DNA from: Lachnospiraceae bacterium
GTDB taxonomy: Bacteria > Bacillota > Clostridia > Lachnospirales > Lachnospiraceae
DNA length: 9,922 bases
Reading direction: 5' to 3'
NCBI GenBank assembly: GCA_014804225.1
Contig: JAAVAF010000053.1
Location: 1-9,922 of the forward strand
Both the position numbers and the translations under genes were made by a program. Positions 1-6,871 of the stretch are shown one piece after another (the stretch's first letter is position 1; each line of letters opens with the position of its first letter). The notes under the pieces were generated by a model, which did no database searches, was not told the origin of the DNA, and saw only the letters and a program-made list of their open reading frames with translations.

Positions 1-80
1 ATGGTAACAGCCGCAGCGGTTTTCAATCAATTCCTCTAAAAACCGATTGCTCGCGGAAAGGAATGTGTTCGGGGATATGA
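1..80 (+). other. Left-edge remnant, probable 3' end of an upstream gene (unidentified)
   Basis: Two + strand frames enter from the left edge with no start of their own. The frame beginning at base 1 stops at TAA 37-39. The frame beginning at base 3 stays open to TGA 78-80, which overlaps the ATG at 77 of the next gene in an ATGA arrangement like the one before cbiA. That overlap makes the second frame slightly attractive, but its 25 residues (beginning GNSRSGFQ) match no cobalamin enzyme terminus I recognise. The first frame gives only about 12 residues. I cannot decide between them. The rest of the operon makes an upstream cobalamin gene on the same strand likely, but that is inference. Confidence 0.3.
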
Positions 81-460
81 AATTAGTTATTGGCGGATAT
101 GCACAGGGCAAATTAAATTATGTGCTTCAACAATATGCATTATCAGAATATCGGGTATACGACGGCATCATACCGCCAGAATACGAGCAGTGTGGAGAAA
201 TTACAATTGTTAATCATTTTCATCAATGGGTGCGCGATTCTCTTTTGAAAAAAGGCTGTCCTGAACAGGAAGTGTTGGCATTGTTAGAACATTATGACAG
301 ATGTGTCATTATCAGTGATGAGATTGGAAACGGCATTGTGCCGGTTGATCCGTTTGAACGAGAATATAGGGAACGTGTGGGGAAAATTCTGATAACAATT
401 GCAGAAAGAGCAGATGAGGTAGAACGGGTAATATGCGGAATTGGACAGAAAATCAAATAA
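77..460 (+). CDS. Short CobU-like protein (adenosylcobinamide kinase/guanylyltransferase-related), function uncertain
   Basis: This 127-residue protein resembles the C-terminal part of CobU, the enzyme that phosphorylates adenosylcobinamide and then adds GMP. The segment around residues 78-127 (ISDEIGNGIVP, then a run ending ADEVERVICGIGQKIK) follows the CobU pattern of an NEVG.GIVP motif and a final helix with a V.GI..R.K tail. The N-terminus has a degraded P-loop, GGYAQGKLNY at residues 6-15, where CobU has GG.RSGKS. The usual CobU block with the GMP-accepting histidine is not evident, and the protein is shorter than the roughly 180 residues of CobU. It may therefore be catalytically altered or have another role. 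An upstream extension to TTG 47 is possible but has no ribosome site. ATG 77 fits the MKLVIGG start, although the nearest good purine run (57-62) is 14 bases away. It precedes cbiB by 55 bases. The family resemblance is fairly secure; the activity is not. Confidence 0.72.
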   Translation: MKLVIGGYAQGKLNYVLQQYALSEYRVYDGIIPPEYEQCGEITIVNHFHQWVRDSLLKKGCPEQEVLALLEHYDRCVIISDEIGNGIVPVDPFEREYRERVGKILITIAERADEVERVICGIGQKIK

Positions 461-515
461 CAAGTGCGTTTCATAGAAACAAATTTATTCCGTATGACAT
501 AAAAAGGCGAAAAAC

Positions 516-1490
516 ATGAAGTTTCATATGCTTGCGTTTTTCTTAGGATTTTTGTGCGACTGCATATTAGGCGATCCCCATTTTATACCTCACCCGATAC
601 GCCTGATCGGAAAGTTCATCACAAAAACGGAAAAATTGCTACGATACAATCAAAAAACTCAGAATCCAATGGTTAGTTTGCGGCAAGGTGTGATACTTGT
701 CATTGTGGTACTTGCTAGCACCATAACGGTAACATCGCTTCTTTTATTGACGGCATACAATCTAAATCCCTATGTAGGAATGACCGTCGAAACTTTGATG
801 ACATATCAAATTCTTGCGGCGAAGTGTCTAAAAGTCGAAAGTATGAAGGTTTATCAATGCTTAAAAGAGAATGACTTTGTACAGGCAAGAACGGCGCTTT
901 CCATGATTGTCGGCAGAGATACGCAGTGTCTCGACGAGACGGGGATTGCAAAAGCGGCAATCGAAACGGTCGCCGAAAATACGTCCGACGGTGTGATCGC
1001 ACCGATGCTTTATCTGGCGATAGGCGGTCCGATTTTGGGATTTTTCTACAAGGCTGTAAATACAATGGATTCCATGGTCGGTTATCAAAACGATACTTAT
1101 CTCTATTTTGGCAGAGCAGCCGCAAAGCTTGACGATGTTGTCAATTTTATTCCGGCAAGAATCAGCGCATATCTGATGATTGCATCAGCCTTTGCTTTAC
1201 AGCTTTTTAATAACCGTTTTTCCGGAAAACGTGCACTGTGTATTTATCAACGCGATCGCCAAAAACATACAAGCCCGAATTCTGCACAGACGGAGTCGGT
1301 TTGCGCCGGTGCACTTGGAATCCGACTCGCCGGAGATGCAAGTTATTTTGGAAAAGTCGTATCGAAATCCTATATCGGGGATTCAACACGCGATGTAGAA
1401 GCGAAGGATATTCAGCGTGCCAATCAACTTATGTACTTAACAGCATGGTTATGTGAGAGCTTATGTATAACAGTGATGTTGTTTTTATAG
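516..1490 (+). CDS. cbiB: Adenosylcobinamide-phosphate synthase CbiB (integral membrane)
   Basis: CbiB joins adenosylcobyric acid to (R)-1-aminopropan-2-ol phosphate, making the amide that carries the nucleotide loop. The 324 residues are the normal family length. Visible motifs are GDPHFIPHPIRLIG at residues 19-32, ETVAENTSDGVIAP at 150-163, KAVNTMDSMVGY at 179-190, a following FGRAAAKLDDVVNFIPAR stretch at 198-215, and the C-terminal AGALGIRLAGDASYFG at 264-279. Hydrophobic segments at about 5-18, 58-80, 160-177, 215-231 and 306-324 fit a multi-span inner-membrane protein. ATG 516 is chosen over ATG 528 because AAGGCG at 504-509 sits six bases upstream of it. It sits 59 bases before cobD, which makes its aminopropanol phosphate substrate. 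The family assignment is secure. Confidence 0.95.
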   Translation: MKFHMLAFFLGFLCDCILGDPHFIPHPIRLIGKFITKTEKLLRYNQKTQNPMVSLRQGVILVIVVLASTITVTSLLLLTAYNLNPYVGMTVETLMTYQILAAKCLKVESMKVYQCLKENDFVQARTALSMIVGRDTQCLDETGIAKAAIETVAENTSDGVIAPMLYLAIGGPILGFFYKAVNTMDSMVGYQNDTYLYFGRAAAKLDDVVNFIPARISAYLMIASAFALQLFNNRFSGKRALCIYQRDRQKHTSPNSAQTESVCAGALGIRLAGDASYFGKVVSKSYIGDSTRDVEAKDIQRANQLMYLTAWLCESLCITVMLFL

Positions 1491-1508
1491 GATAAAAATT
1501 TATATTAT
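1479..1508 (+). promoter_or_regulatory. Possible internal sigma-A promoter before cobD
   Basis: TTGTTT at 1479-1484 and TATATT at 1501-1506 (16-base spacer), or TATTAT at 1503-1508 (18-base spacer), resemble a sigma-A -35/-10 pair. They lie at the only markedly AT-rich gap inside the operon, leaving a leader of about 35 bases before the ATG at 1550. The -35 falls inside the last codons of cbiB. Such matches are common by chance in AT-rich DNA, so this is only a candidate. It could let cobD and the downstream genes be transcribed separately from the CobU-like gene and cbiB. Confidence 0.28.
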
Positions 1509-1549
1509 ATTCTGATCTCAAAAGTCAATTTAAAGGAGAGTGGTACAAT

Positions 1550-2581
1550 ATGCCAATTCATGGAGGAGATTTATACAGAAATCAGGTAAACCTGGATTTC
1601 TCCGTGAATGTAAATCCGCTTGGGGTGCCTCAAACTGTGAAGAATGCGATGACTCAAGCAGTGGAAACCAGTGACAGATATCCGGATATCATAGCAGAAA
1701 AATTGATTAACACAGTCAGTTCTACATATGCAATTTCGCCGGAATATTTACTCTTTGGAAACGGCTCCTCCGAACTGTTTATGGCAGTTGTTCACGGGAT
1801 AAAACCCAAAAAGACAGTAATTCCCGTTCCTTCCTTTTACGGATATGAATATGCTGTGGGGGCGTCGGATAGTGAGATTGTCTATTATAAAACGACACCG
1901 GAGAATAATTTTGGTTTAACATCTGCGTTTCTTACTGTTTTGTCAGAAAATGTAGAATTACTTTTTCTTGCAAATCCCAATAATCCTACTGGAAATACAA
2001 TAGACCGGAAATCCTTAAAAAGACTCTTGGATTACTGCAAAGACAAAAATATTTATGTGGTACTGGACGAATGTTTTATTGAATTTTGTGACGGAGATTA
2101 TTCCATGCTTTCAGAGATAGAAATGTATCATAACTTGCTTCTTGTCCGGGCCTTCACTAAAATTTTTTCTATTCCCGGGGTACGGTTAGGCTATTTGGTT
2201 TGCAGCAATCGGGAACTGCTTCATAAAATCAAACGGCATATTCCCGAGTGGAATCTTTCCTGTTTCGCACAGGCGGCGGGCTGTGTATGCTGCAGCGTGG
2301 CAGCGCAAACAGATTTTATCAAGGATACTGTCACCATTGTTAAAAAAGAACGACAATTCTTAGCAGGCGCATTCCACCAAAAGGGATTTCAGGTGTTTCC
2401 TTCCGACGCGAATTTTATTTTGTTATATAGCAAAACACCTATATATGAGCGATTGTTAGCACATGGAATTCTAATCAGGGATTGCAGTAATTTCAGAGGA
2501 CTCTGTAACGGGTATTATCGAATCGCCGTAAAAAGCAGAGCGGAAAACGAAGCATTGTTACACGCAATAGGAGAAGCATAA
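1550..2581 (+). CDS. cobD: Threonine-phosphate decarboxylase CobD (PLP-dependent)
   Basis: This fold-type I PLP enzyme of 343 residues belongs to the histidinol-phosphate aminotransferase-like group. In this context it should decarboxylate L-threonine O-3-phosphate to (R)-1-aminopropan-2-ol phosphate for CbiB. Visible features are the N-terminal FSVNVNPLGVP (18-27), the substrate and cofactor motif NPNNPTG (142-148), VLDE with the PLP-nitrogen aspartate D173, the Schiff-base lysine K204 in FTKIFSIPGVRLGY, and the carboxylate-binding arginine R324 in GYYRIAVK. A strong AAGGAG (1533-1538) lies 11 bases before the ATG. Sequence alone cannot exclude a histidinol-phosphate aminotransferase, but a position between cbiB and cbiC makes CobD much more likely. 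There is no C-terminal cysteine-rich extension. A small cysteine cluster (C245, C247, C248) lies mid-protein. The stop codon shares one base with the cbiC start (TAATG). Confidence 0.9.
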   Translation: MPIHGGDLYRNQVNLDFSVNVNPLGVPQTVKNAMTQAVETSDRYPDIIAEKLINTVSSTYAISPEYLLFGNGSSELFMAVVHGIKPKKTVIPVPSFYGYEYAVGASDSEIVYYKTTPENNFGLTSAFLTVLSENVELLFLANPNNPTGNTIDRKSLKRLLDYCKDKNIYVVLDECFIEFCDGDYSMLSEIEMYHNLLLVRAFTKIFSIPGVRLGYLVCSNRELLHKIKRHIPEWNLSCFAQAAGCVCCSVAAQTDFIKDTVTIVKKERQFLAGAFHQKGFQVFPSDANFILLYSKTPIYERLLAHGILIRDCSNFRGLCNGYYRIAVKSRAENEALLHAIGEA

Positions 2582-3225
2582 TGTCCAAAATCATATCATT
2601 ACAACCGCAGGAAATTGAAAAGAAAAGCTTTGAAATCATTGATGCCGAGCTGCTGCAAAGAGGGATTTGTCTGCCGCCTGAGGAGGCGCTGATCACAAAG
2701 CGTGTCATTCACACCAGTGCAGACTTTGATTATGCAAAGACGCTTACTTATTCCCCCAATGCGGTATCGATCGCAGAAAGATTACTGCAAAACGGTGCGG
2801 ATATCGTAACGGATACCAATATGGCACTTGCGGGAATCAACAAAAAAGCACTCGCATCTTTGGGTGGAGAAGCGCACTGCTTTATGGCGGATGAGGAAGT
2901 TGCGCTTCAGGCAAAACAGAAAAATATGACACGCGCGTCAGTTTCTATGGAGAAAGCATCGGAAATCAAAAAGCCGGTCATTTTTGCAATCGGAAACGCA
3001 CCGACCGCACTGATACAACTGTATGAAATGGCTAAGGAGAGCACTTGGAAGCCGCATTTTATCATTGGCGTTCCCGTAGGATTTGTCAATGTGGAGGCAG
3101 CAAAAGAGTTGATTATGGAAACGGATATTCCTTACATCATCAATGCCGGAAGAAAGGGCGGAAGCAACGTTGCGGCGGCAATCTGTAATGCCCTGTTATA
3201 TGCGCTTACAAGAAAGGAGCTTTAG
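2581..3225 (+). CDS. cbiC: Cobalt-precorrin-8 methylmutase CbiC
   Basis: CbiC moves the C11 methyl group to C12 of cobalt-precorrin-8, giving cobyrinic acid, the last change to the macrocycle itself. The 214 residues are the usual length. Family hallmarks are IEKKSFEIID (12-21), RVIHTSADFDYA (41-52) with H44 at the position of the catalytic histidine of the CobH/CbiC family, GADIVTDTNMALAGI (72-86), FAIGNAPTAL (135-144), GVPVGFVN (163-170) and the C-terminal GRKGGSNVAAAICNALLY (190-207). The start is fixed by AGGAGA at 2569-2574, six bases upstream, and by the TAATG overlap with cobD, which implies translational coupling. The stop abuts the cbiD start directly. Confidence 0.96.
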   Translation: MSKIISLQPQEIEKKSFEIIDAELLQRGICLPPEEALITKRVIHTSADFDYAKTLTYSPNAVSIAERLLQNGADIVTDTNMALAGINKKALASLGGEAHCFMADEEVALQAKQKNMTRASVSMEKASEIKKPVIFAIGNAPTALIQLYEMAKESTWKPHFIIGVPVGFVNVEAAKELIMETDIPYIINAGRKGGSNVAAAICNALLYALTRKEL

Positions 3226-4338
3226 ATGCGGTATGGATTTACCACGGGCAGTTGTGCGGCGGCAGCGGCAAAAGCAGCCGCATATATGCTGTTGACGGGC
3301 AGGGAAAAAACAGAGATTACCATCGAAACACCGAAAGGAATTTCCTATCATGCAAAGCTTCTCGATATTTGTCGCACAGAAAACGAGGTGCGCTGTGCGG
3401 TGGAAAAGGACGGGGGAGATGACCCGGATGTTACAACAGGAGCGTGGATTTACGCAACGGTCTCTTACGGGGAAGAAATGGAAACAAAAATTATCATTGA
3501 AGGTGGTATCGGTGTTGGCAAAGTGACAAGACAGGGACTAGACCAGCCTATCGGAAATGCGGCAATCAACCATGTACCCAGAGAAATGATTACCAAGGAG
3601 GTCACCGAGGTCTGTCGGCTTACAGATTATCAGGGCAGTTTAAAGGTTGTTATTTCCGTACCAGATGGCGCGCTGATTTCGGAGCATACCTTTAATCCAA
3701 GGCTTGGCGTAATCGGCGGCATTTCGATCCTTGGGACAAGCGGTATTGTGGAGCCGATGAGCAGTCAGGCGATTCTCGATACGATTAAGCTTGAACTGAC
3801 ACAAAGAAGAAGCGAAGGCTTGGACTATGTGGCGATTTCACCGGGCAATTACGGTCAGGATTTTATGAAAAAGACATACGGTTATGATTTGGACAAAAGC
3901 GTCAAATGCAGCAATTTCATTGGTGAAACGATTGATATGGCAGTAGCACTCGGATTTCAGAAAATACTGCTTACCGGTCATATCGGAAAATTGATAAAAG
4001 TGGCAGGCGGTATCATGAATACCCATTCGCGGGAGGCGGACTGCAGAATGGAGCTGCTTGCGGCGTTTGCCGTGCAAAATCAGCTTGAGAGCTGTTATGC
4101 CCGTGAATTATTGGAATGTGCGACGACAGAAGAGGCACTTTCCATATTGGAAACACACAAAATATTGTCAGCGGTCATGGAAACTGTCGTAGAACGCATC
4201 TGTTATTCTCTGGAGAAGCGTGCAAACGGGAAGCTGACAGTCGACTGCATTGTATATGCAAACACGTTTGGAGAGCTTGCCAAAAGCAAGGGAGGAGAAA
4301 AATGGTTTACTTTGTTGGCGCGGGAACAGGCGCCGTAG
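3226..4338 (+). CDS. cbiD: Cobalt-precorrin-5B C1-methyltransferase CbiD
   Basis: CbiD carries out the SAM-dependent C1 methylation of cobalt-precorrin-5B and is diagnostic of the anaerobic pathway. Its 370 residues match the family length. It opens with the characteristic RYGFTTGSCAAAAAKAA (2-18). It also shows GGDDPDVTTGA (63-73), GVGKVTRQGLDQPIG (96-110), NPRLGVIGGISILGTSGIV (157-175), SPGNYG (205-210) and GHIGKLIKVAGGIMNTHS (251-268). The ATG follows the cbiC stop immediately (TAGATG), with AAGGAG at 3214-3219 six bases upstream. Its last 37 bases are shared with the start of cbiF in another frame, and the cbiF ribosome site lies inside its 3' end. Identification is secure. Confidence 0.97.
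   Translation: MRYGFTTGSCAAAAAKAAAYMLLTGREKTEITIETPKGISYHAKLLDICRTENEVRCAVEKDGGDDPDVTTGAWIYATVSYGEEMETKIIIEGGIGVGKVTRQGLDQPIGNAAINHVPREMITKEVTEVCRLTDYQGSLKVVISVPDGALISEHTFNPRLGVIGGISILGTSGIVEPMSSQAILDTIKLELTQRRSEGLDYVAISPGNYGQDFMKKTYGYDLDKSVKCSNFIGETIDMAVALGFQKILLTGHIGKLIKVAGGIMNTHSREADCRMELLAAFAVQNQLESCYARELLECATTEEALSILETHKILSAVMETVVERICYSLEKRANGKLTVDCIVYANTFGELAKSKGGEKWFTLLAREQAP
4291..4297 (+). promoter_or_regulatory. Strong ribosome binding site that fixes the cbiF start
   Basis: GGAGGAG lies inside the 3' end of cbiD, and its GGAGG core ends six bases before ATG 4302. The open frame continues upstream to an ATG at 4116, which would add 62 residues overlapping cbiD. Those residues look nothing like a methyltransferase, whereas the protein from 4302 begins MVYFVGAGTG, the normal start of CbiF. 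This site therefore settles the start and places it within cbiD. Confidence 0.85.
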
Positions 4339-5084
4339 ATTTGATAACGGTGCGAGGTATGCGATTGCTCCAATCAGCAGATGTTGTGATTTATGCGGGT
4401 TCTTTAGTGAACCCGGAACTGCTTACTTACACAAAGGAAATATGCGAAATTCATAACAGCGCGCATCTAATTTTAGAAGAAGTTATAGACATTATAAAAA
4501 ATGCCGAAAGCAAAAATAAAACAACAGTTCGATTGCATACAGGAGACCCGAGTATCTACGGAGCGGTCAGAGAGCAGATGGATGAACTGGACAAGCTACA
4601 GATCCCCTACGAGAGCTGTCCGGGCGTCAGCGCGTGTTTTGGCGCGGCTGCTTCCTTAAATCTTGAATATACCCTTCCGGGAATTTCCCAATCGTTAATT
4701 ATTACCAGAATATCAGGAAAAACAAAGGTTCCGGAGGCGGAGAGCATTGAACGCTTTGCCGCACATCAAGCGTCAATGGCAATTTACTTAAGTGCGGGGA
4801 TGATAAAGGAATTAAGCGAACAATTAATCACAGGCGGATACCGAAAGGAAACGCCGGTGGCACTGGTATATAAGGCAACATGGAAGGACGAACAGGTGTA
4901 TCTTTGTACGATTGAGACATTGTATGATACGGCGGTAGAACACGGCATTTCCAAAACAGCGTTAATCCTCGTAGGAGATGCAATTGCGCATCAGCAGTAT
5001 CAAAAATCAAAGTTGTATTCGCCGGATTTTGAAACTGCTTTTCGTCGTGCACACACAAAGAACGGGGGTCATGATGAAACTTAG
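4302..5084 (+). CDS. cbiF: Cobalt-precorrin-4 C11-methyltransferase CbiF
   Basis: CbiF is the SAM-dependent tetrapyrrole methylase that adds the C11 methyl group to cobalt-precorrin-4. The 260-residue protein shows the full class III methylase pattern: the N-terminal VGAGTGAVDLITVRG loop (5-19), YAGSLVNPELL (31-41), RLHTGDPSIYGAVREQMDEL (77-96), and CPGVSACFGAAASLNLEYTL (106-125). The CbiF/CobM-specific SQSLIITRISGKTKVPE (129-145) is followed by MAIYLSAGMI (159-168). These distinguish it from CbiH, CbiE and CbiL. The start at 4302 is preferred to upstream in-frame ATGs because it has a GGAGG site at ideal spacing and gives the standard N-terminus. It overlaps cbiD by 37 bases and cbiG by 11. 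Confidence 0.96.
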   Translation: MVYFVGAGTGAVDLITVRGMRLLQSADVVIYAGSLVNPELLTYTKEICEIHNSAHLILEEVIDIIKNAESKNKTTVRLHTGDPSIYGAVREQMDELDKLQIPYESCPGVSACFGAAASLNLEYTLPGISQSLIITRISGKTKVPEAESIERFAAHQASMAIYLSAGMIKELSEQLITGGYRKETPVALVYKATWKDEQVYLCTIETLYDTAVEHGISKTALILVGDAIAHQQYQKSKLYSPDFETAFRRAHTKNGGHDET

Positions 5085-6114
5085 TATCATCAGCTTTACC
5101 AAAAACGGCGGGCAGCTTGCAAAAACGCTTGCAAAGCTGCTGCATGAGGAAACGAATAAAATCGACGTTTCCGTAACGGAAGCACATAGTCAAAAGCAGT
5201 CTGTCGGAGAATGGACAAAAGCACAGATGGCGGAAAAAAATGCGCTATTATTTATTGGTGCGTGTGGTATCGCAGTTCGGGCAATAGCGCCTTACCTTAC
5301 GGATAAACTTCATGATAGCCCTGTACTTGTGATGGACGAGAAGGGACACTATGTCATTCCGATTTTGTCCGGTCATATGGGCGGTGCAAATGCGCTTGCC
5401 TGTTCTCTTGCAGAAAAAATCGGCGCAGTGCCTGTGATTACTACGGCAACTGATCTCAACAATAAATTTGCAGTCGATTTATTTGCAAAAAAGAATCACC
5501 TTTTTATCGCGAATAGGGAGGGAATCGCAAAGGTTTCCGCAAAAGTATTGGAAGGAAAAGAGATTTTATTTTCCATGGAAAAAGAGCGATTGACAGAGGA
5601 AAACCATATACCAAACGGAATTCGAATCGTAGCTTATCCGCCAAAACAGCCAGTTGATGTTGTAATTACATCCGATGAGGGAACATTTGACGCAGCACTG
5701 TTGTTAAAGCCAAAAGAGTATGTAATCGGCATGGGCTGTCGAAAAGGAAAAGACGCAAACGAAATCGAACAGTTTATTTTACGAAAACTAGAAGATCTTC
5801 ACATTTCTCCAACACAAATTTGGGCGCTCTCGTCCATTTCGCAAAAAAGAGAAGAGCCAGGAATGCTAGCATGGTGTCAAAAAAGGAATGTTTTGTTTCT
5901 CCTGTACACTGCTGAAGAATTGCAAGATACAAAGGGTACATTTTGTGCTTCCTCCTTTGTAAAGAATACAGTAGGGGTTGATAATGTATGTGAACGGGCA
6001 GCAATAAAAGCGTGCGGAAGCAACGGCAGACTGATTGCACCCAAATACGCGGAAAACGGGATGACCATCGCGATTGCAAAAAGAGAATGGAAGGTAACAT
6101 TTGATGAAGAATAA
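5074..6114 (+). CDS. cbiG: Cobalt-precorrin-5A hydrolase CbiG
   Basis: CbiG opens the ring A lactone of cobalt-precorrin-5A and releases the extruded two-carbon unit as acetaldehyde, a step specific to the anaerobic pathway. The 346 residues include the central CbiG domain, with FIGACGIAVRAIAPYL (60-75), VMDEKGHYVIPILSGHMGGA (86-105) and VITTATD (121-127). The C-terminal CobE-like domain carries GMGCRKGKD (219-227) and GVDNVCERAA (301-310). Two tandem ATGs occur (5071 and 5074). The GGGGG run at 5064-5068 is two bases from the first and five from the second, so 5074 is preferred, giving MKLSIISFTKNG. A longer frame open upstream to 4978 is only cbiF shadow. It overlaps cbiF by 11 bases and cbiH by 11. 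Confidence 0.95.
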   Translation: MKLSIISFTKNGGQLAKTLAKLLHEETNKIDVSVTEAHSQKQSVGEWTKAQMAEKNALLFIGACGIAVRAIAPYLTDKLHDSPVLVMDEKGHYVIPILSGHMGGANALACSLAEKIGAVPVITTATDLNNKFAVDLFAKKNHLFIANREGIAKVSAKVLEGKEILFSMEKERLTEENHIPNGIRIVAYPPKQPVDVVITSDEGTFDAALLLKPKEYVIGMGCRKGKDANEIEQFILRKLEDLHISPTQIWALSSISQKREEPGMLAWCQKRNVLFLLYTAEELQDTKGTFCASSFVKNTVGVDNVCERAAIKACGSNGRLIAPKYAENGMTIAIAKREWKVTFDEE

Positions 6115-6871
6115 AATACATATCGTAGGAATCGGACCTGGGCGGGAAGATCTGATGACAAGAGAAGCGTTAGAAGTGTTAGAACAGTCGGATGTCATTG
6201 TTGGATATCCTTTATACCTGGAATTACTCGAAAAACGATTTCAGAAAAAAGAATTGTTATCAACACAAATGCGTCAGGAAAAGGAACGTTGTCTGCTCTG
6301 TTTTCAGAAAGCGCAAAAGGGCAAAAGGGTCGCACTCATTTGCAGCGGTGACGCAGGCATTTACGGAATGGCATCACTAATGTACGAAATCGGGAACGAT
6401 TATCCGCAGACAGAGCTTGTCATTATTCCGGGGATTACGGCAGCAAGCAGCGGTGCAGCACTTCTTGGTGCACCTATTAATCACGATTTTTGCGTTATCA
6501 GTTTAAGTGATTTATTGACCCCATGGGAGAAGATAGAGAAACGGATCAAAGCAGCGGCAGAAGGAGATTTTGTGATTGTTATTTACAATCCGGCAAGTCA
6601 TAAACGAAAAGATTATCTGGCACGTGTATGTGACATTTTGCTGCATACGATTGCGGAAGAACGGGTTTGCGGATATGTCGAAAATATTGGACGAAACGGA
6701 ACAAAAACAACGATTTGTACCTTAAAAGAACTGCGCGACAGGAACGTCAATATGTTTACAACTGTTTTTATCGGAAATTCTGACACGTATGTCATAAATG
6801 GAAAACTTGTCACAAAGCGGGGATATCAGCTTACAATGAACGGTCAAACGGCAAATGGAGGAAAGCATTGA
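6104..6871 (+). CDS. cbiH: Cobalt-precorrin-3B C17-methyltransferase CbiH (ring contraction)
   Basis: CbiH methylates C17 of cobalt-factor III/cobalt-precorrin-3 and drives ring contraction with lactone formation, giving cobalt-precorrin-4. The 255 residues show the CobJ/CbiH pattern: VGIGPGREDLMTREALEVLE (8-27), DVIVGYPLYLELL (30-42), CSGDAGIYGMASLMYE (80-95), PGITAASSGAALLGAPINHD (109-128), SLSDLLTPWEKIEKRI (133-148), and VIVIYNPASHKRKDYL (157-172). It is a single-domain form without the C-terminal Fe-S extension known from some CbiH proteins. ATG 6104 is preferred over TTG 6101 just before it. The GGAAGG at 6089-6094 is nine bases from ATG 6104. It overlaps cbiG by 11 bases, and its stop overlaps the next start as TTGA. 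Confidence 0.95.
   Translation: MKNKIHIVGIGPGREDLMTREALEVLEQSDVIVGYPLYLELLEKRFQKKELLSTQMRQEKERCLLCFQKAQKGKRVALICSGDAGIYGMASLMYEIGNDYPQTELVIIPGITAASSGAALLGAPINHDFCVISLSDLLTPWEKIEKRIKAAAEGDFVIVIYNPASHKRKDYLARVCDILLHTIAEERVCGYVENIGRNGTKTTICTLKELRDRNVNMFTTVFIGNSDTYVINGKLVTKRGYQLTMNGQTANGGKH
6857..6861 (+). promoter_or_regulatory. Ribosome binding site supporting a TTG start
   Basis: GGAGG lies six bases before TTG 6868, inside the last codons of cbiH. No ATG is near the conserved N-terminus of the following protein, which begins KEILIFAGTTEGR directly after this TTG. The strong, well-spaced site and the four-base TTGA overlap with the cbiH stop support the non-ATG start. Confidence 0.8.

Noticed and set aside
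468..480. Perfect short inverted repeat GTTTC-ATA-GAAAC between the CobU-like gene and cbiB
   Set aside because: The stem is five base pairs of mostly A/T and is not followed by a T-run, so it is too weak for an intrinsic terminator. A hairpin this short is expected by chance.
461..515. Cobalamin riboswitch in the gap before cbiB
   Set aside because: The 55-base gap is far too short for a cobalamin aptamer and contains no B12-box-like GCCACTG sequence.
715..1125. 136-residue open frame on the - strand inside cbiB
   Set aside because: It is fully antisense to conserved CbiB motifs, and its Arg/Ser/Cys-rich composition is typical of a shadow frame.
4116..4301. Upstream in-frame extension of CbiF by 62 residues
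   Set aside because: The extension overlaps conserved CbiD coding sequence and resembles no methylase. The GGAGG site and canonical N-terminus place the start at 4302.
4978..5073. Upstream in-frame extension of CbiG by about 32 residues
   Set aside because: It lies within the cbiF coding region. The G-rich ribosome site and the normal MKLSIISFTKNG start support 5074.
4828..5193. 121-residue open frame on the - strand across the cbiF/cbiG junction
   Set aside because: It lies antisense to two well-supported genes, has no ribosome site that I can see and no recognisable motif.
5774..6198. Three nested - strand frames opposite the end of cbiG and start of cbiH
   Set aside because: Several overlapping frames with Cys/Ser/Phe-rich composition opposite conserved genes are composition artefacts.
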